DNA of 64,000 bases, from the NCBI GenBank assembly GCA_003254905.1, contig QANU01007451.1, positions 230,148 through 294,147 on the forward strand, read 5' to 3'. This DNA is from Nissolia schottii. Taxonomy: Eukaryota; Streptophyta; Magnoliopsida; Fabales; Fabaceae. The translations under genes and the position numbers were made by a program. Below are positions 1 through 11,800 of the stretch, one piece after another. The stretch's first letter is position 1. Each line of letters begins with the position of its first letter. The notes beneath the pieces are model-generated. The model worked only from the letters and a program-made list of their open reading frames with translations, ran no database searches and was not told the DNA's origin.

Positions 1-519
1 CCACTTAAAAGAAAAAGAAAATGCTTTAAGGAATCAACAATAGCAAGGTGGTTGGTGGAGGGGCCTCGGTGAGCCTCCGAACTTTGCATTCAAGGTTGCT
101 AAAGGAGAGAGATTGTGGTGGCCCCGACGAAGGAAGGGGAGGAAAGGGAAGGTATGGTGGTGCTGTGATGATGGGGGTTTCGGTGTATGGAGAGAGAGAA
201 AGCAACGAAGATGGAGAGGAAGAGGGATGGTGTCGAGATGTTTCTTTCTCGGTGGAGGGGGAAAGAAGGGTGACGAAGAGGGAAGAGGGTGATGGCTTTC
301 TCGGTGGATGAAGGATGAGGAGAGAAAGGATGAAAAGGAGTCGTGGGTGGGGGTGTTTTCGCGGCGGAGGGAAGGAGAAAAAGGAGGTTGTGGGTGGTGG
401 TGATGGAAAGGAAAAGAGAGGAAGATGGATGAATGAAGAAGACGAAGGAGAGCTTCGGTTTTGCTTGCTTTCTTTGCTTTCCTTTGCTGAGAGAATTGAG
501 AGAGAGTCATAGTGAGGTA
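1..519. other. purine-rich stretch, no gene recognised
   Basis: The + strand is strongly GA-rich and the complement is CT-rich with long Ser/Pro/Phe readings. Such composition opens long chance frames on both strands. On the - strand it looks like a CT-rich leader of a gene lying off the left edge, but no conserved protein motif is visible, so no gene is called. Confidence 0.3.
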
Positions 520-760
520 TAGAGCTGTCAAAATGAGTCCAACCCATTTACCCGGTTAAATGGACGGACTTTACATGCAAAAAATAGGTTCGAAAAAATT
601 TGAAGAAAAAAAATTGGCCTAGCCCCTTAGGCCCGCGAGTCAGCCCGTGAACCCGTGAAATTTTTTTAGAATTTTTTAATTTTTTTTAAACAATAAACAG
701 GTTGGCGGGTGACCCGCGCCATAAACAGGCCGGGTCGGGCTGGCGCGTTTGACAGCCCTA
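520..760. mobile_element. hAT-type MITE (241 bp)
   Basis: Terminal inverted repeats TAGAGCTGTCAAA and, inverted at the right end, TAGGGCTGTCAAA bound a 241 bp element with no coding capacity. The flanks are GTGAGGTA (512-519) and GTGAGTTA (761-768), an 8 bp target duplication with one mismatch, as expected for hAT transposition. The subterminal regions are GC-rich (GGCGGGTGACCCG-like) and the middle is A/T homopolymeric. Its sequence resembles the larger element at 57721-58680. Confidence 0.8.
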
Positions 761-768
761 GTGAGTTA

Positions 769-2570
769 TGAAGGAAATGAGGGAGAGAAAGCTACGGTGG
801 TTTATGAAAGTTTCCTTCTCTTGGCTTTGTTTGCTTTCTTTTGCCAAGGGAATTAAATGAAGGTGATGGGCTGCGTGGTCGGCTAAGGGAAATTAAAGTT
901 TCTTTATTGAAGGGAAAGGAAACTTGTGAAACTTGTGGGTTGCATGTGTCCTATATGTATAGGCCGTGCTTGTGACCTTGGGTCACCAATGGTGGCCACA
1001 CACGTGTGGCGACGCGTGTCACCATGCATGCATAGTAATCAAACAGGTATCCTATAAAATTTTTTGAGTACTAAAATATGATCTATTAATTTTTTTTAAG
1101 GATGAATTAAATTAATTAAAGGTATATTTGAGTCAACTTTTTATAAAAGTGAGTCTTAGCGATACTCTTATATATAATTTAATTTCAACGAGGAAAGATA
1201 ATTTATTTTAGGGATCGCGGGATTCTCGCGAGGATCCTAATTATTATCTTTATTGCTATTTTTGGAAAAAAATAATTTTAAATTTTATGTCATAGTTAAA
1301 CAAATTATTTATTTATCTATCTAGCGAAATATTTTTAAAGAAAGAGCAGTGTTACACAGACACGACGAAAAATGAAAATAATGAAATAAAAGAAAAAGAT
1401 GACTTCTAGTCTCTCCTACATGTGATCACATTTGCAAGAAGACGAATCATCTCAACCGTTCAACTTCTCCTTGTCCAACAGCTCAGAGGATGACAAGGAC
1501 AAGCATATTCCCAACACCTATAGTCATTGCAATAATGCGGATGATGATGATGATTCAATAAGCCTAGATACACCTCCAGCTCCTCTCACTGCAACAACAA
1601 ATTTTGATTTGCTATTTTTGTTTATATAATTTTTAAATTAATTGTAATGAATATTGAATTTCAATATTAATTATGTTAGTAGTATCTTTACTACTAATAA
1701 AGGGACTGTGAAAGTTTAACCGTCCTTTAGTCACATTATTTTAAACCCAATATGCCCATCTTATTTAAAAAACACAAATTCCCTATTTCATTTTTAAACT
1801 TTTAATATTTTAAATTTATCTTTTATTTTAATTTCTTTGGTTCCCCTTAGGACACCCAATTTGCTAGTTTACTATTATATGGGTTACATAATTATTCTTT
1901 TTTTAAATTAGTATGGTAATGTGTTGTACTTGAATTTGAGTCTAATCCATGCTGGGCATAAATCATTTTTCAAAGAATTTATTCAAATGTCATGTGAACA
2001 TTTTACCCTTCGTTAACATGAAGAGAGAAAAGGGAGGGAAGAAAAATAGAGAGAAAAAAAGTACATTTTATTTTTTATTGTTTGGGTGAAGAGAAAATGA
2101 AAAGACAAAAATAAGAGATATTTCTTTGTCTTGCTTGATTAAGAAGAAACACAAAACAAAAATATATATCATGAAAGAAAATAAACAAAGAAATGTTTTG
2201 AATATAATCACTTTACCCCTCTAATTTTCTCTCCAAACGAAAAGGAAAAAAATATTTTGATAAGTCTCACACAATTTTTTTTTTTCCTTCCATTTTCATT
2301 CCTCAATCAAGCGAGAGAAAAAAAGAAAATAAAAGAAAAATCCATTTATTCTATTTCCTCTCATTCTCTAGTTACTCAATTTCCCTTCAATCATTTAAAG
2401 TATTACCAACCACGAGAAAGAATCTTCTTATGTCAAAATTAGTTATGTTCAATTATGTGAAAAAAAATAAAAACTCAAAATTTGTGAATAAATAAAAATA
2501 CTTAAAATTAGTAGGACTTAATTCAATGTATTTACACCAATTTTGATATAACCAACCATATATTAAGTAG
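769..2570. other. AT-rich intergenic DNA, short unrecognised ORF
   Basis: This stretch holds no recognisable gene. A 65-codon frame at 1432-1629 (+), rich in Asp/Ser, has no known motif, TATA context or partner exon. It may be a relic of a coding exon or chance. A GC-rich near-palindromic patch around 960-1030 carries several CACGTG-like boxes. Confidence 0.3.
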
Positions 2571-2876
2571 TTGAATTTGACCACGGTTCCGTATTTGCCC
2601 TTCGTCCGAACAGCCGTCTTAAATCAATGAACGACCGGAATAGCCGACGTTTATCGTGGGCATTTCGGTAATTAGACTCGAGCGTGACGTGTGCTCTTCC
2701 AAAACCAACAAAGCACAAACCCTCCTTAGAACCCTGTTTGTTTGTCCTGTCTCAAAAAAAACAAGTCTCAACCTTTTCGCTTCTTTCTCCTCTCTATTTT
2801 TCCCTTTCTATTTTCCCGCTTCGTTCCCCCGCAAAAGCACAAAAAAAGGTTGCTCCTTTTATTTTAACCGCCAACA
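2570..2876 (+). promoter_or_regulatory. probable promoter and 5' leader of DDB2
   Basis: A TATA-like ATATATTAAG lies near 2567-2577. It is followed about 150 bp later by a pyrimidine-rich leader (about 2745-2830) typical of plant 5' UTRs, running to the DDB2 start codon at 2877. The transcription start is inferred, not seen. Confidence 0.35.
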
Positions 2877-5800
2877 ATGGCACCTGTCACTCGAAGAGCC
2901 TCGTTTCCGAAGGTTATCATCGAAAGGGACACTGACTCTGAACAGAGTTCATCATCAGAAGAAGAAAACCAAGAACCACTCGAAGAAGAAGAAGAAGAAG
3001 AAGATGATGATGAGGTTACTGTTACTACTACTGGGAATGGGAACGCCGAGAAATTGGAGGTTGGTTTGGACTCGAAGAGGAGTGGGAGAGCACCAATCAC
3101 TATCAGTCTCAAGAAAGTTTGCAAGGTTACTTTACTTTTGTTTTATTTTATTTTGTTTTTATTTTTATTTTTATTTTTATTTTTATTTTTATTTCTTCTT
3201 TCTGGGGCAAAGGTGCTTTCTTTTTATTGTTATCGTTGTTCCTAATATGATATTATGTTGTAATTGGTGTTTTAGGTGTGTAAGAAGCCTGGACATGAAG
3301 CGGGGTTCAAGGGTGCTACGTATATTGATTGCCCCATGAAGCCTTGCTTTCTTTGCAAAATGCCTGGTAACTAACTGTTCTCTTCTTTAGTCCCTGTTTG
3401 TTTGTGTTGGTTTTCTACGTATAAGTAATAAGTGATTGGGGTAATTGCATACTTACACAGTGGCAAAATGGTTTTTTTTTTTTTTGGTGGTGGGGGGGAG
3501 GAGGTCATTTATTGACGCGTTCATCATTTCTTGATTGATGTTTTCAGTCAAGAAAATTGTTGTTTTCAACATCATGTATCCACATCGTACACTAACTCAA
3601 GCGTGAATGAGTATCAAGGATGCATGTTGAGATAACTGATAAGCACATTGATTGAATGCTTATGTGACAGAGGGGTTGTGTTTGAATCTTGATGGACAAA
3701 TAAAGTAATTCTATAATCAAAATACGTTGGTTGTTTGAGAGTATTTTATTCTTACCCTTCATTTTTATAGAAATGGTAAATGGCTCAATGTTTGATCGTG
3801 GGAGTAACTCCACGAATAGTTTCCACTTTTGATCTAGTTTTTTAACTTATTCCATGATGATTCGCCGTTCACCCAATGATTTGTTATGCAGATCTGATTG
3901 GATTAACATTTGTCAATTTTTGCACAAAACCTATTCGGGCCATTTACCATCTCTCTTGTACCAATTAGGGTGGACATCTTTGTGACATAATTTCCATTTG
4001 TTCTCTGGCGTGATAGTAACTCGTTAAACTCTTCAATTCATTTGTTGCTTCTTTATTAATATTTTTCATCTGCTGTGATTTTTGAATTAAAGGACATACC
4101 ACTTTGACTTGCCCTCATCGGGTGACTACTGAGCATGGAGTTATTCCTGCACCGCGCAAAAAGACATATAAACCTTTGGAATATGTGTTTGAACGCCAGC
4201 TAAGACCTGCAGTTCCTTTGGTAAGCAAAAGTTAACTTTTTATTTTTTGAGAATTGTGGTCATTTTCTGTGGGGTTATAATTTTTGCAGTTTAAAACTCT
4301 TTTACCTGTATCAATGTAGTGTTATCATAATTTATGTTCCAAGGCATTGGCTTGACGGCATATTGGGGTCATCCCTTTGGACATGGTAAATTAAGTTAGC
4401 CAAGTTACTTTTGGATTTCTGGCCCAGTGGCCCACTTTAGTTTATTTAGCTTTTAAGCTGGTTAGTGTTTAGGAAAAGGACCTTCTCATGTGGAAGCTGC
4501 ACCTCTCCACTATTAATTAAATTACCTTATAAAGGAGAAAGTTAAAAAGGTAAAATTCAATGGTGGGGATGTGCACATGACAAGGTCGTATCCAATTTCC
4601 ACATGAGAGGATCCACTCCCTTAAGTTTATCTGCGTAGGATCCTATATATAGATCTTGTCATGGTCGAGATGAATCATTGAGTTTCACTTTAACATTATT
4701 ACATGAATCATTGAGTCACGTGTTTCCTTTTTTTTCCTAATTATATTTAGCCTAGTATTATGAGAATTTTGTTGTGCTAATTTTTTTCCTTTTATCTTTT
4801 CTTTTCTTTTCTATCTATGCAATAGATCAAGCCCAAATATGTCATCCCAGACCAAGTGAATTGTGCAGTTATCAGATATCACAGTCGACGAGTAACAAGC
4901 TTGGAGTTCCACCCGACAAAGAATAACATCCTGTTATCTGGAGATAAGGTTATTGTAACAAACAACATTTCGTTAGATTAGTTAGGATTAGTTTTAAGCC
5001 ACTGATTTATATTTTCCTGCTTTGATCCTAAAGAAAGGACAACTTGGAGTCTGGGATTATGGAAGAGTACACGAGAAGGTAGTCTATGGGAACATACATT
5101 CTTGCATTCTGAATAACATGAAGTAAGTTGTTTTCTTGGAAAAGCATCGCCTTATGATTTCACTATTGCATTCCCCCATTTTTTTGCTTTTATTTGTATT
5201 TCTTAGGTTGAACTCCAAATGTGAATTGCTTCGTGGGAAATTTTTGTAGGTTTAGTCCTACAAATGATTGTATGGTCTACTCTGCATCCTCGGATGGAAC
5301 CATTAGTTGTACTGACTTGGAGACCGGAATATCGTCCTCCCTATTGAACCTGAACCCTGAAGGATGGCAGGTAACACCATGCTTTTCTGCTTGTTTCTTC
5401 ACTTATTTGTAATCATTGTCTTGTTAACTTCTTGACTGTTGGGATATACTCAAGATAATTCCGGAATGCTCTATTTGTGAATTGTAATTTCTGTGTTGTG
5501 GGACACTTAAACCTATTTTTATTTCTTTGCCCTGCCCTCTACTTCGTGGTTGAATTTTCTGCTTTTCTTTGGGATGATGTAGCATCGTTAGTTTTGGGTT
5601 TGGCTTATACTTTTGGGGTGAGGTGGTGGCACAATTGAGTAACATCTAAAAGAATATTCATTTAAGTTTCCGGTAAATGTTTGTTTTATCTTTCTACAGG
5701 AAAATATTTACTTGTATATGTTGTTTTGATCAGGGTCCAAACACTTGGAAAATGCTATATGGCATGGATATTAACTGTGAGAAAGGCCTGGTACTTGTTG

Positions 5801-8800
5801 CTGATAGCTTTGGTTTTCTTCACTTGTAAGTAATTCGTTTTGGCCTCCCCACTCCGCTGAAACTTATTAATTTTTATGTAAAGAGATTCTTGGGGATTCC
5901 AGTAAATATCACATATTGTAGTTATGATGAATGCTTACATCACCCATTGAAAGCTTGCCCAGATTTTATACTTCTCTGTTTATGATGTTACAGACTTGTT
6001 GATAACATTTATAATTTGAAGATGTTGACTTTTTTTCATAATAAGAAAATTATAATATTCAAGGCAGACAGGAGAATTATAATTATGGTTCTTTTCTTCG
6101 TTAATGAATAAAAAATTGTGGCCTCTAATCCATTACCTTGGCCATTTTTTTAAGCGGTGAATGAATTAGCTAAGCAAATATATGTAACCTTCTGTGGCAT
6201 TTTCTAGGGTTGACACACGCTCCAACCACAAGAGTGGTGACGCAATTTTGATCCATAAAAAAGGTAGCAAAGTTGTCGGCCTCCATTGCAATCCAGTTCA
6301 ACCGGACCTCCTTCTGAGTTGTGGAAATGATCATTTTGTGAGTTTGTCCCTTTTATATCTGTTAAGAATAAAAACAAATATAATCTGTATCTTAGATTGA
6401 TCTTATTTGATTTAGTTTATTTTAGGTTGATTTACTTTCATTATGTATTGATTCTCTTCTTAACCTATAAATAAGAACATTTCTATGTGATGAGTCACAC
6501 AACAATATACATTGATTCCATAATATTAATTATATTTATTGCTCTCTAATTATTACTCTCTAATCATATTTTGTTATTTTTGTCCTGCTCAACCATGAAA
6601 CTTTAACATGGTATCAGAGCCGTACTATCCTCTGGGACCTATCTTGTCACTCTTTCGCTACTAAAGTTTCTAACATGGGAACTCTACTTTAATCTCTCGT
6701 ATCTTTGTTTCTGGTTCTTCCCTTGCTGTACATCACTTCCAGCAGCTAACAAACTCCTGCCTGCTGCCGTTTCCAGCTGCTGGCGCAGTTTTTTGGCGAC
6801 GTCTTCATCCGGCGACCCACCACCTGCCTTGCCTTCCTCCGCCGCTACCACCGCACGAAGTCGCGATCTGTTTTGACTTCCCACGCACTCTCATGCGCGT
6901 CATCTTGTCTTTGACATAGCACCCATGCGCCGTTGCTTCCCGTCGCACGTGACGGTGCATTTGCCGCTTTCTCCGGCCACTGCTTACGTGGCTGTGCTTG
7001 CCTCGTCCTGCTCGTTGCAGATCTATCCTCCTATTCGTCATCCAGCCACTTTATCATGACATGTGTCTTTTGGTTTCCACTTTTGCCCCCATTGTGACTT
7101 ATGGCTGCCTCTACCTCCGTATGTCTGTCACTGGTGCCTTTGCTTACCACTATGCCTACTTTCCGGTGGTTCCAGTGCTTCATTCATGTACCACTATACT
7201 TTTCGGTTGTTCTAGCACTTCATTCCCATGCCGTCGTGCCTACTTTCCAGTGGTTCCGACACTTCATTCCTGTACCATTGTGCCTACTTTCCAGAGGTTC
7301 CGGCGCTTCATTCCCGTACCACTGTGCCTATTTTCTGGTGATTCTGACGCTTCCCGTGCCACTGTGTAACATCCTGCTTTTTTCTTATTAAAGATTTTGC
7401 GAAATAAATAAATATGTGAGCTGTTTATTTAGATTAGAAATTTAAATCACAAATTCCTTATCAAAAATGCCCGTTAAGGTAATAGTTCGCGGTCTCGCGA
7501 AATTTCGCAAAAACCAGATAAATTACCTTTCGTCACCGGAATTGAACTAAGAGGCAAAGATATCTGTAAAACACACTTTTACGAAAGTTAAGTTATGAAT
7601 GCCTTTAATTCAAATTTCTTATGAGGAAAATTACTATATCAAGACGGTATGTTTAGAAAATTTTTAGGATACCCGTACACAAAAAGTTAACGACCAAACA
7701 CGATCGAAAACACACATAGAAATTGGAAACACACACACGGCCAACACACCAAGCACACCCAAGCAAGTCAACAATTCAACTGTTATCCTCTTCCGTTACT
7801 ATTCACATGCCACCTAAGCTCTTATCCTTATCCTATTTTTATTTCTTTTTCTTTTAAATTTTGGCCAAAATGGGCCAAGAGTGCACGACCATAAGCCTAT
7901 AAATAGGCCACCAATTTTGCTAAAAAATTCAGCCAAGAAGCTCTTTTGAACACGTCTATATCACGTACTCATTCGTTACTTACACGCAGCAGAAAAACCA
8001 AACCTCAATACACGACTCTATTACGATTTTCTCTTAGTTTCCCTTCCAAAAACCGTGGTCCTCACCTCCTTGTCCTCTCAAATTTTCCTTCCATAGGGAA
8101 ACCCTAGCTCACATACCCTGGGATACCTTCCGTAGCAAGTCAAGCGAGCGTTGGAAGTACTAAGGCTTTCTGGGACTTCTCCGTGAAGCTTTCTTTAGCA
8201 AGCCTGGAAACTTTTTACGAGTGGGTAACCTTAGCAAAATCGCTACCTTAGTGATTTATGTGTAAATATTGTTATGTGTATGATATTAGCATGGTTGTTA
8301 TTTGTTTGAAAAAATTGCTGATGTGTATCTATGACTTGGTTAGATCATATGCGTACCTAAAAGAGAATAGGGTTCTTGATATTTCATAATGATTTTGAGA
8401 GTGTTTTCGAAAGGATTGAGGAAAAGGGTCGAGAAATAGGAGAAAAGCTCAAGAGAGTGAGCTTGTCCCTAGGGTTTTCATTCAAACCGCTGAGCGCCTT
8501 AGAGTTTTCGCTAAGCGGCCTCCACATTCCAGTGGCCGCTGAGCGGACCTGAATAGGCCGCTGTGCGCCCTGAAAATCCTAGTCGTTGAGCCATCTTGGA
8601 GAGGCCGCTGAGCGGCTAAAGAAATTCCCTAGGGTACAAAAATCTCAACAAGCACTGTGGCACCATAAGTACGCATGGAAATTGTATGTGATTAATTGTA
8701 TAGGTGGTACATGTTCATTATGATGCATCATGAGGAACAAATTGTCATTAGAATGTCAGGACAACCTTAGATAACTAGACGGATAATCACATAACTAAGG

Positions 8801-11800
8801 AAAGATCATAATTGAACATAGGGAATGAAGAATGATCTTAAGAAGGCTCCGGCCACAAGAGGCTTGGAATACCTTGAAGATATATATGTATATAGTTATA
8901 TGAATACGGAAATTCCCTCTCTTGGCATGTCTACTGACAAGCCCCTCGCCAGTCTGGCAAGAAGGATTGGTTAATGATTTGAATGTAGGCTTAGACCTGA
9001 ACTCATAGCAAAGTCAAGATGAAAAGATGAGTATATAAAGAAGTGACGTCACGAACAAGTTTGAGGTGCCAAGAGCGCATAAAGGGCCTAAAGGAACGAT
9101 GAGAAAGTACGATTTCACTCCTGGTCATGTCAAGAGGGCAGGCCCCTTGCCATCCCGCAAGGTGGATGGTTATTCCCTGTTGATTGCCGATGAAATATGC
9201 TAAATGTATCGGTGATTCGCTACCACTCAAGTAACAGCGCTGACTGGTCGTCATCAATACGGAAATAGAATTAGGTTGTAACCGAACGGGACGACGGTTC
9301 CACGGAATACAAAGGAAGAAGGACATAATGTAACAAGAAGGACGTCGCCCAAGGCACGTAAGAGAAACCCCTAATCCCTCATGCATCAGGTTGTGATACA
9401 TGTATGTATGATGTGTAATATTATAGACTGTCTCTTTAAGCTATATTTAACATACGCCTATGAAATCTAGTGTACTGTAATAAATGAATAATGGTTATAA
9501 CTCTAGGGACCAATGATGTCTACACCGTTGAGCAGCGGGCGAAAGATACTGGGTGCTAGCGTATGGATTGACCCCATTACCGGGGTCATCACGGAGGCGT
9601 ATACTTACCTGTCGGCTGATGCTTTGGATGCCCCTCTACCAATTATAGAACCTTCCTCAAGTCCTTTCATGGGCCCTGATGAACAACCTCCTGCACCTAC
9701 CTCCGTCAATGAAGGTGAGCCCGCTCCCTATGAGAAGGATGTTGAGGTGGTCCCAAATTCCCTATGTCCGGAATACCTACCTCGACACATCAAGTGTGGA
9801 CCTAGAAAGCGCGTTCTTCCTCCGATCCGGCGACATCTGGCTTCCCGAACGCATGATGGTGAAGCAGGACCTTCCATGAGCCGATCAGGGTTATTCACCA
9901 TCCCAGAGTCCGCTGGGGGATCGGAGGAAGAGGATGACTCACCTGCCCACAGCTCTCCTGAGGAAGAAGAAGAGGACGTGGAGGAAGAGGACCCCATGGA
10001 AGAGGACGTGGAGGAAGAGGACCCCATGGAAGAGGACCCAGGGGAGGAGGAGGAAGCGGAAGAAGAAGACCTAGAGGAGGATCCAGACGAGCGTTGAATG
10101 ACCACCCCTTACGGTAGCAACATGTCTAGCCGGCCTACCGTGAAATGCTTTTGTAATGGGCTGAATGAGTAGCATCCTATTTACCCTTAGTTTTATGGAT
10201 TTGAATATAAATGACGCTACATGTAATTACTATTGGATAACTTATGTAATACAAGTACATGATGTTGTGGACTAGCCGTATGTGTTGCCTTACCTTGGTG
10301 ATTGCTTGTTTACCTTGCTTAACTGTTATATTAATTGTGCAAGAACTATTAAGCCCTAAGGCTCTATCGCTTGTGCTATGTGTTCGAGTCTACGCGTGGC
10401 TCATATTAAACGCATTAAACAAATGAAAGAAAAAGTTTTAAAATGGTCCATATTTTATGTAGAGTATTTTCAATAGGCTTAAAGGACTAAAGGTATTCCC
10501 ACCGAAGTAGTTAACAACCTAGTAAGCATTGCTTATGACTTAAGCATAAGTTAGCTAACTAGGGGTGTTACACACTGTGCCTACTTTCAGGTGGTTCTGG
10601 CGCTTAATTCCTATGCCACTGTGCCTACTTTCCGGTGGTTCTTGCTCTTCATTCTCGTGTCACTGTGCCTACACCTTTCTGGTGGTTCCGATGCTTTATT
10701 CTCGTGCTTACCATTGTGCCTCTTCCTTTGCGTGTGCCTTCCTTTCCCTTCTCTGCTTAATTGTAACAAGCTTAAAGCTCCATGTGCTTTAGCTTAAGGG
10801 GGGAGTGTTAAGAATAAAAATAAATATATTCTATATCTTTTATTGATCTTATTTAATTTAGTTTATTTTAGGTTGATTTACTTTCATTATGCATTGATTC
10901 TCTTCTTTTAGCCTATAAATAGGAACATCTCTATGTAATGAGACACACAATATACATCTAGTCCATAATATTAATTATATTTATCGCTTTATAATTATTC
11001 TTCTCTAATCTTATTTTATTATTTTTGTCCTACTCAACCCATGAAACTTAACAATATCCATATAGAAGTTATTTAGTTGATAAATGTACCTATTGCCCCG
11101 TGCATATACTTGCTTTTGAAGCATGAAATGGTTTGTTTTCAGGCTCGTATTTGGGATATGCGTCGAATTGAAGCTAAATCATTCCTTTATGAACTTGAGC
11201 ACCGACGGGTTGTAAACTCTGCCTATTTCTCTCCATTATCCGGGAACAAAATTCTTACTACATCACAGGACAACCGTCTTCGAATATGGGATTCTATCTT
11301 TGGTAATATGGACTCTCCCAGCCGAGAAATTGTACATAGTCATGACTTCAATCGCCATTTGACCCCTTTTAAAGCTGAATGGGATCCAAAGGTATCGTTT
11401 TGTTTTTAAAGTTTATGCCAGTTGTTTAGATTGTAACCTTTTTAAGTTTCTTAGGAACCATTTATATATGTAATTGCAGGATCCATCAGAGTCCCTTGCT
11501 GTTGTTGGTCGCTATATAAGTGAAAATTATAATGGAGCTGCTCTACATCCCATAGATTTTATAGATATCAGTACAGGGCAATTGGTAGCTGAAGTCATGG
11601 ACCCAAACATCACAACCATCAGTCCAGTGAACAAGTTGCATCCACGTGATGATATCCTGGCATCTGGGAGTTCTAGGTTTGAATTTTCTCGTTGATCCTA
11701 GAGAACTAGATACGATAATTGTGTGATTTTTCCTCCATTTTGCCTATGACAAGAGACATGTTCTGTTAGGTCGTTTTTGGGACCCAACAGGCAAGAACAA

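Larger units (their letters stand above)
7365..10572 (+). mobile_element. 3.2 kb solo LTR nested in the intron 8 element
   Basis: The insert begins TGTAACATCC and ends GGTGTTACA, giving 7 bp inverted ends TGTAACA/TGTTACA. It is flanked by the perfect 5 bp duplication CACTG (7360-7364 and 10573-10577). No second LTR copy, primer site or pol motif is found inside, so it is read as a solo LTR left by LTR-LTR recombination of a large, probably gypsy-type, element. A TATA-like CCTATAAATAGG near 7896 followed by a leader-like sequence marks the likely U3/R promoter. GC-rich GCCGCTGAGCGG motifs recur at 8510-8620. A long ORF sits at 9513-10097. Confidence 0.8.
6360..11053 (+). mobile_element. non-autonomous LTR retrotransposon in DDB2 intron 8
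   Basis: Two direct LTRs (6360-6608 and 10806-11053) start TGTTAAG and end TTAACA. The target duplication ATATC is present at 6355-6359 and 11054-11058. A tRNA-Met primer site TGGTATCAGAGC follows the left LTR at 6609, and a purine tract precedes the right LTR. After subtracting the nested 3.2 kb insert, the element is about 1.5 kb with an internal region of about 1 kb. That region has no gag or pol motif, so it is of TRIM/LARD type and must have been mobilised in trans. The internal region carries a roughly 45 bp tandem repeat. The LTRs differ at many sites, so the insertion is not recent. Confidence 0.9.

Noticed and set aside
26..547. Overlapping frames of 165-173 codons on the - strand, rich in Ser/Pro/Phe
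   Set aside because: They arise from CT-rich low-complexity sequence, have no motif, and overlap a MITE edge. Two different frames look equally coding, which argues against either.
1432..1629. 65-codon acidic ORF as a gene
   Set aside because: No motif, no promoter context and no matching exon nearby; kept only as a note in the intergenic entry.
2656..3339. A 227-codon + strand frame across the DDB2 start
   Set aside because: It is out of frame with DDB2, runs through intron 1 and its TTTTTA repeat, and is Phe/Tyr/Lys-rich low complexity.
6609..6620. Possible tRNA gene from the TGGTATCAGAGC match
   Set aside because: It is only the 12 bp primer-binding complement next to an LTR, with no cloverleaf. 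The same holds at 24287 and 32481.
6805..7391. Several 60-120 codon frames in the intron 8 element
   Set aside because: They follow the 45 bp tandem repeat (a multiple of three), which keeps frames open. No gag or pol motif is present.
9003..9401. 132-codon frame on the - strand of the solo LTR
   Set aside because: No recognisable domain, antisense to the LTR promoter, and no codon-like composition.
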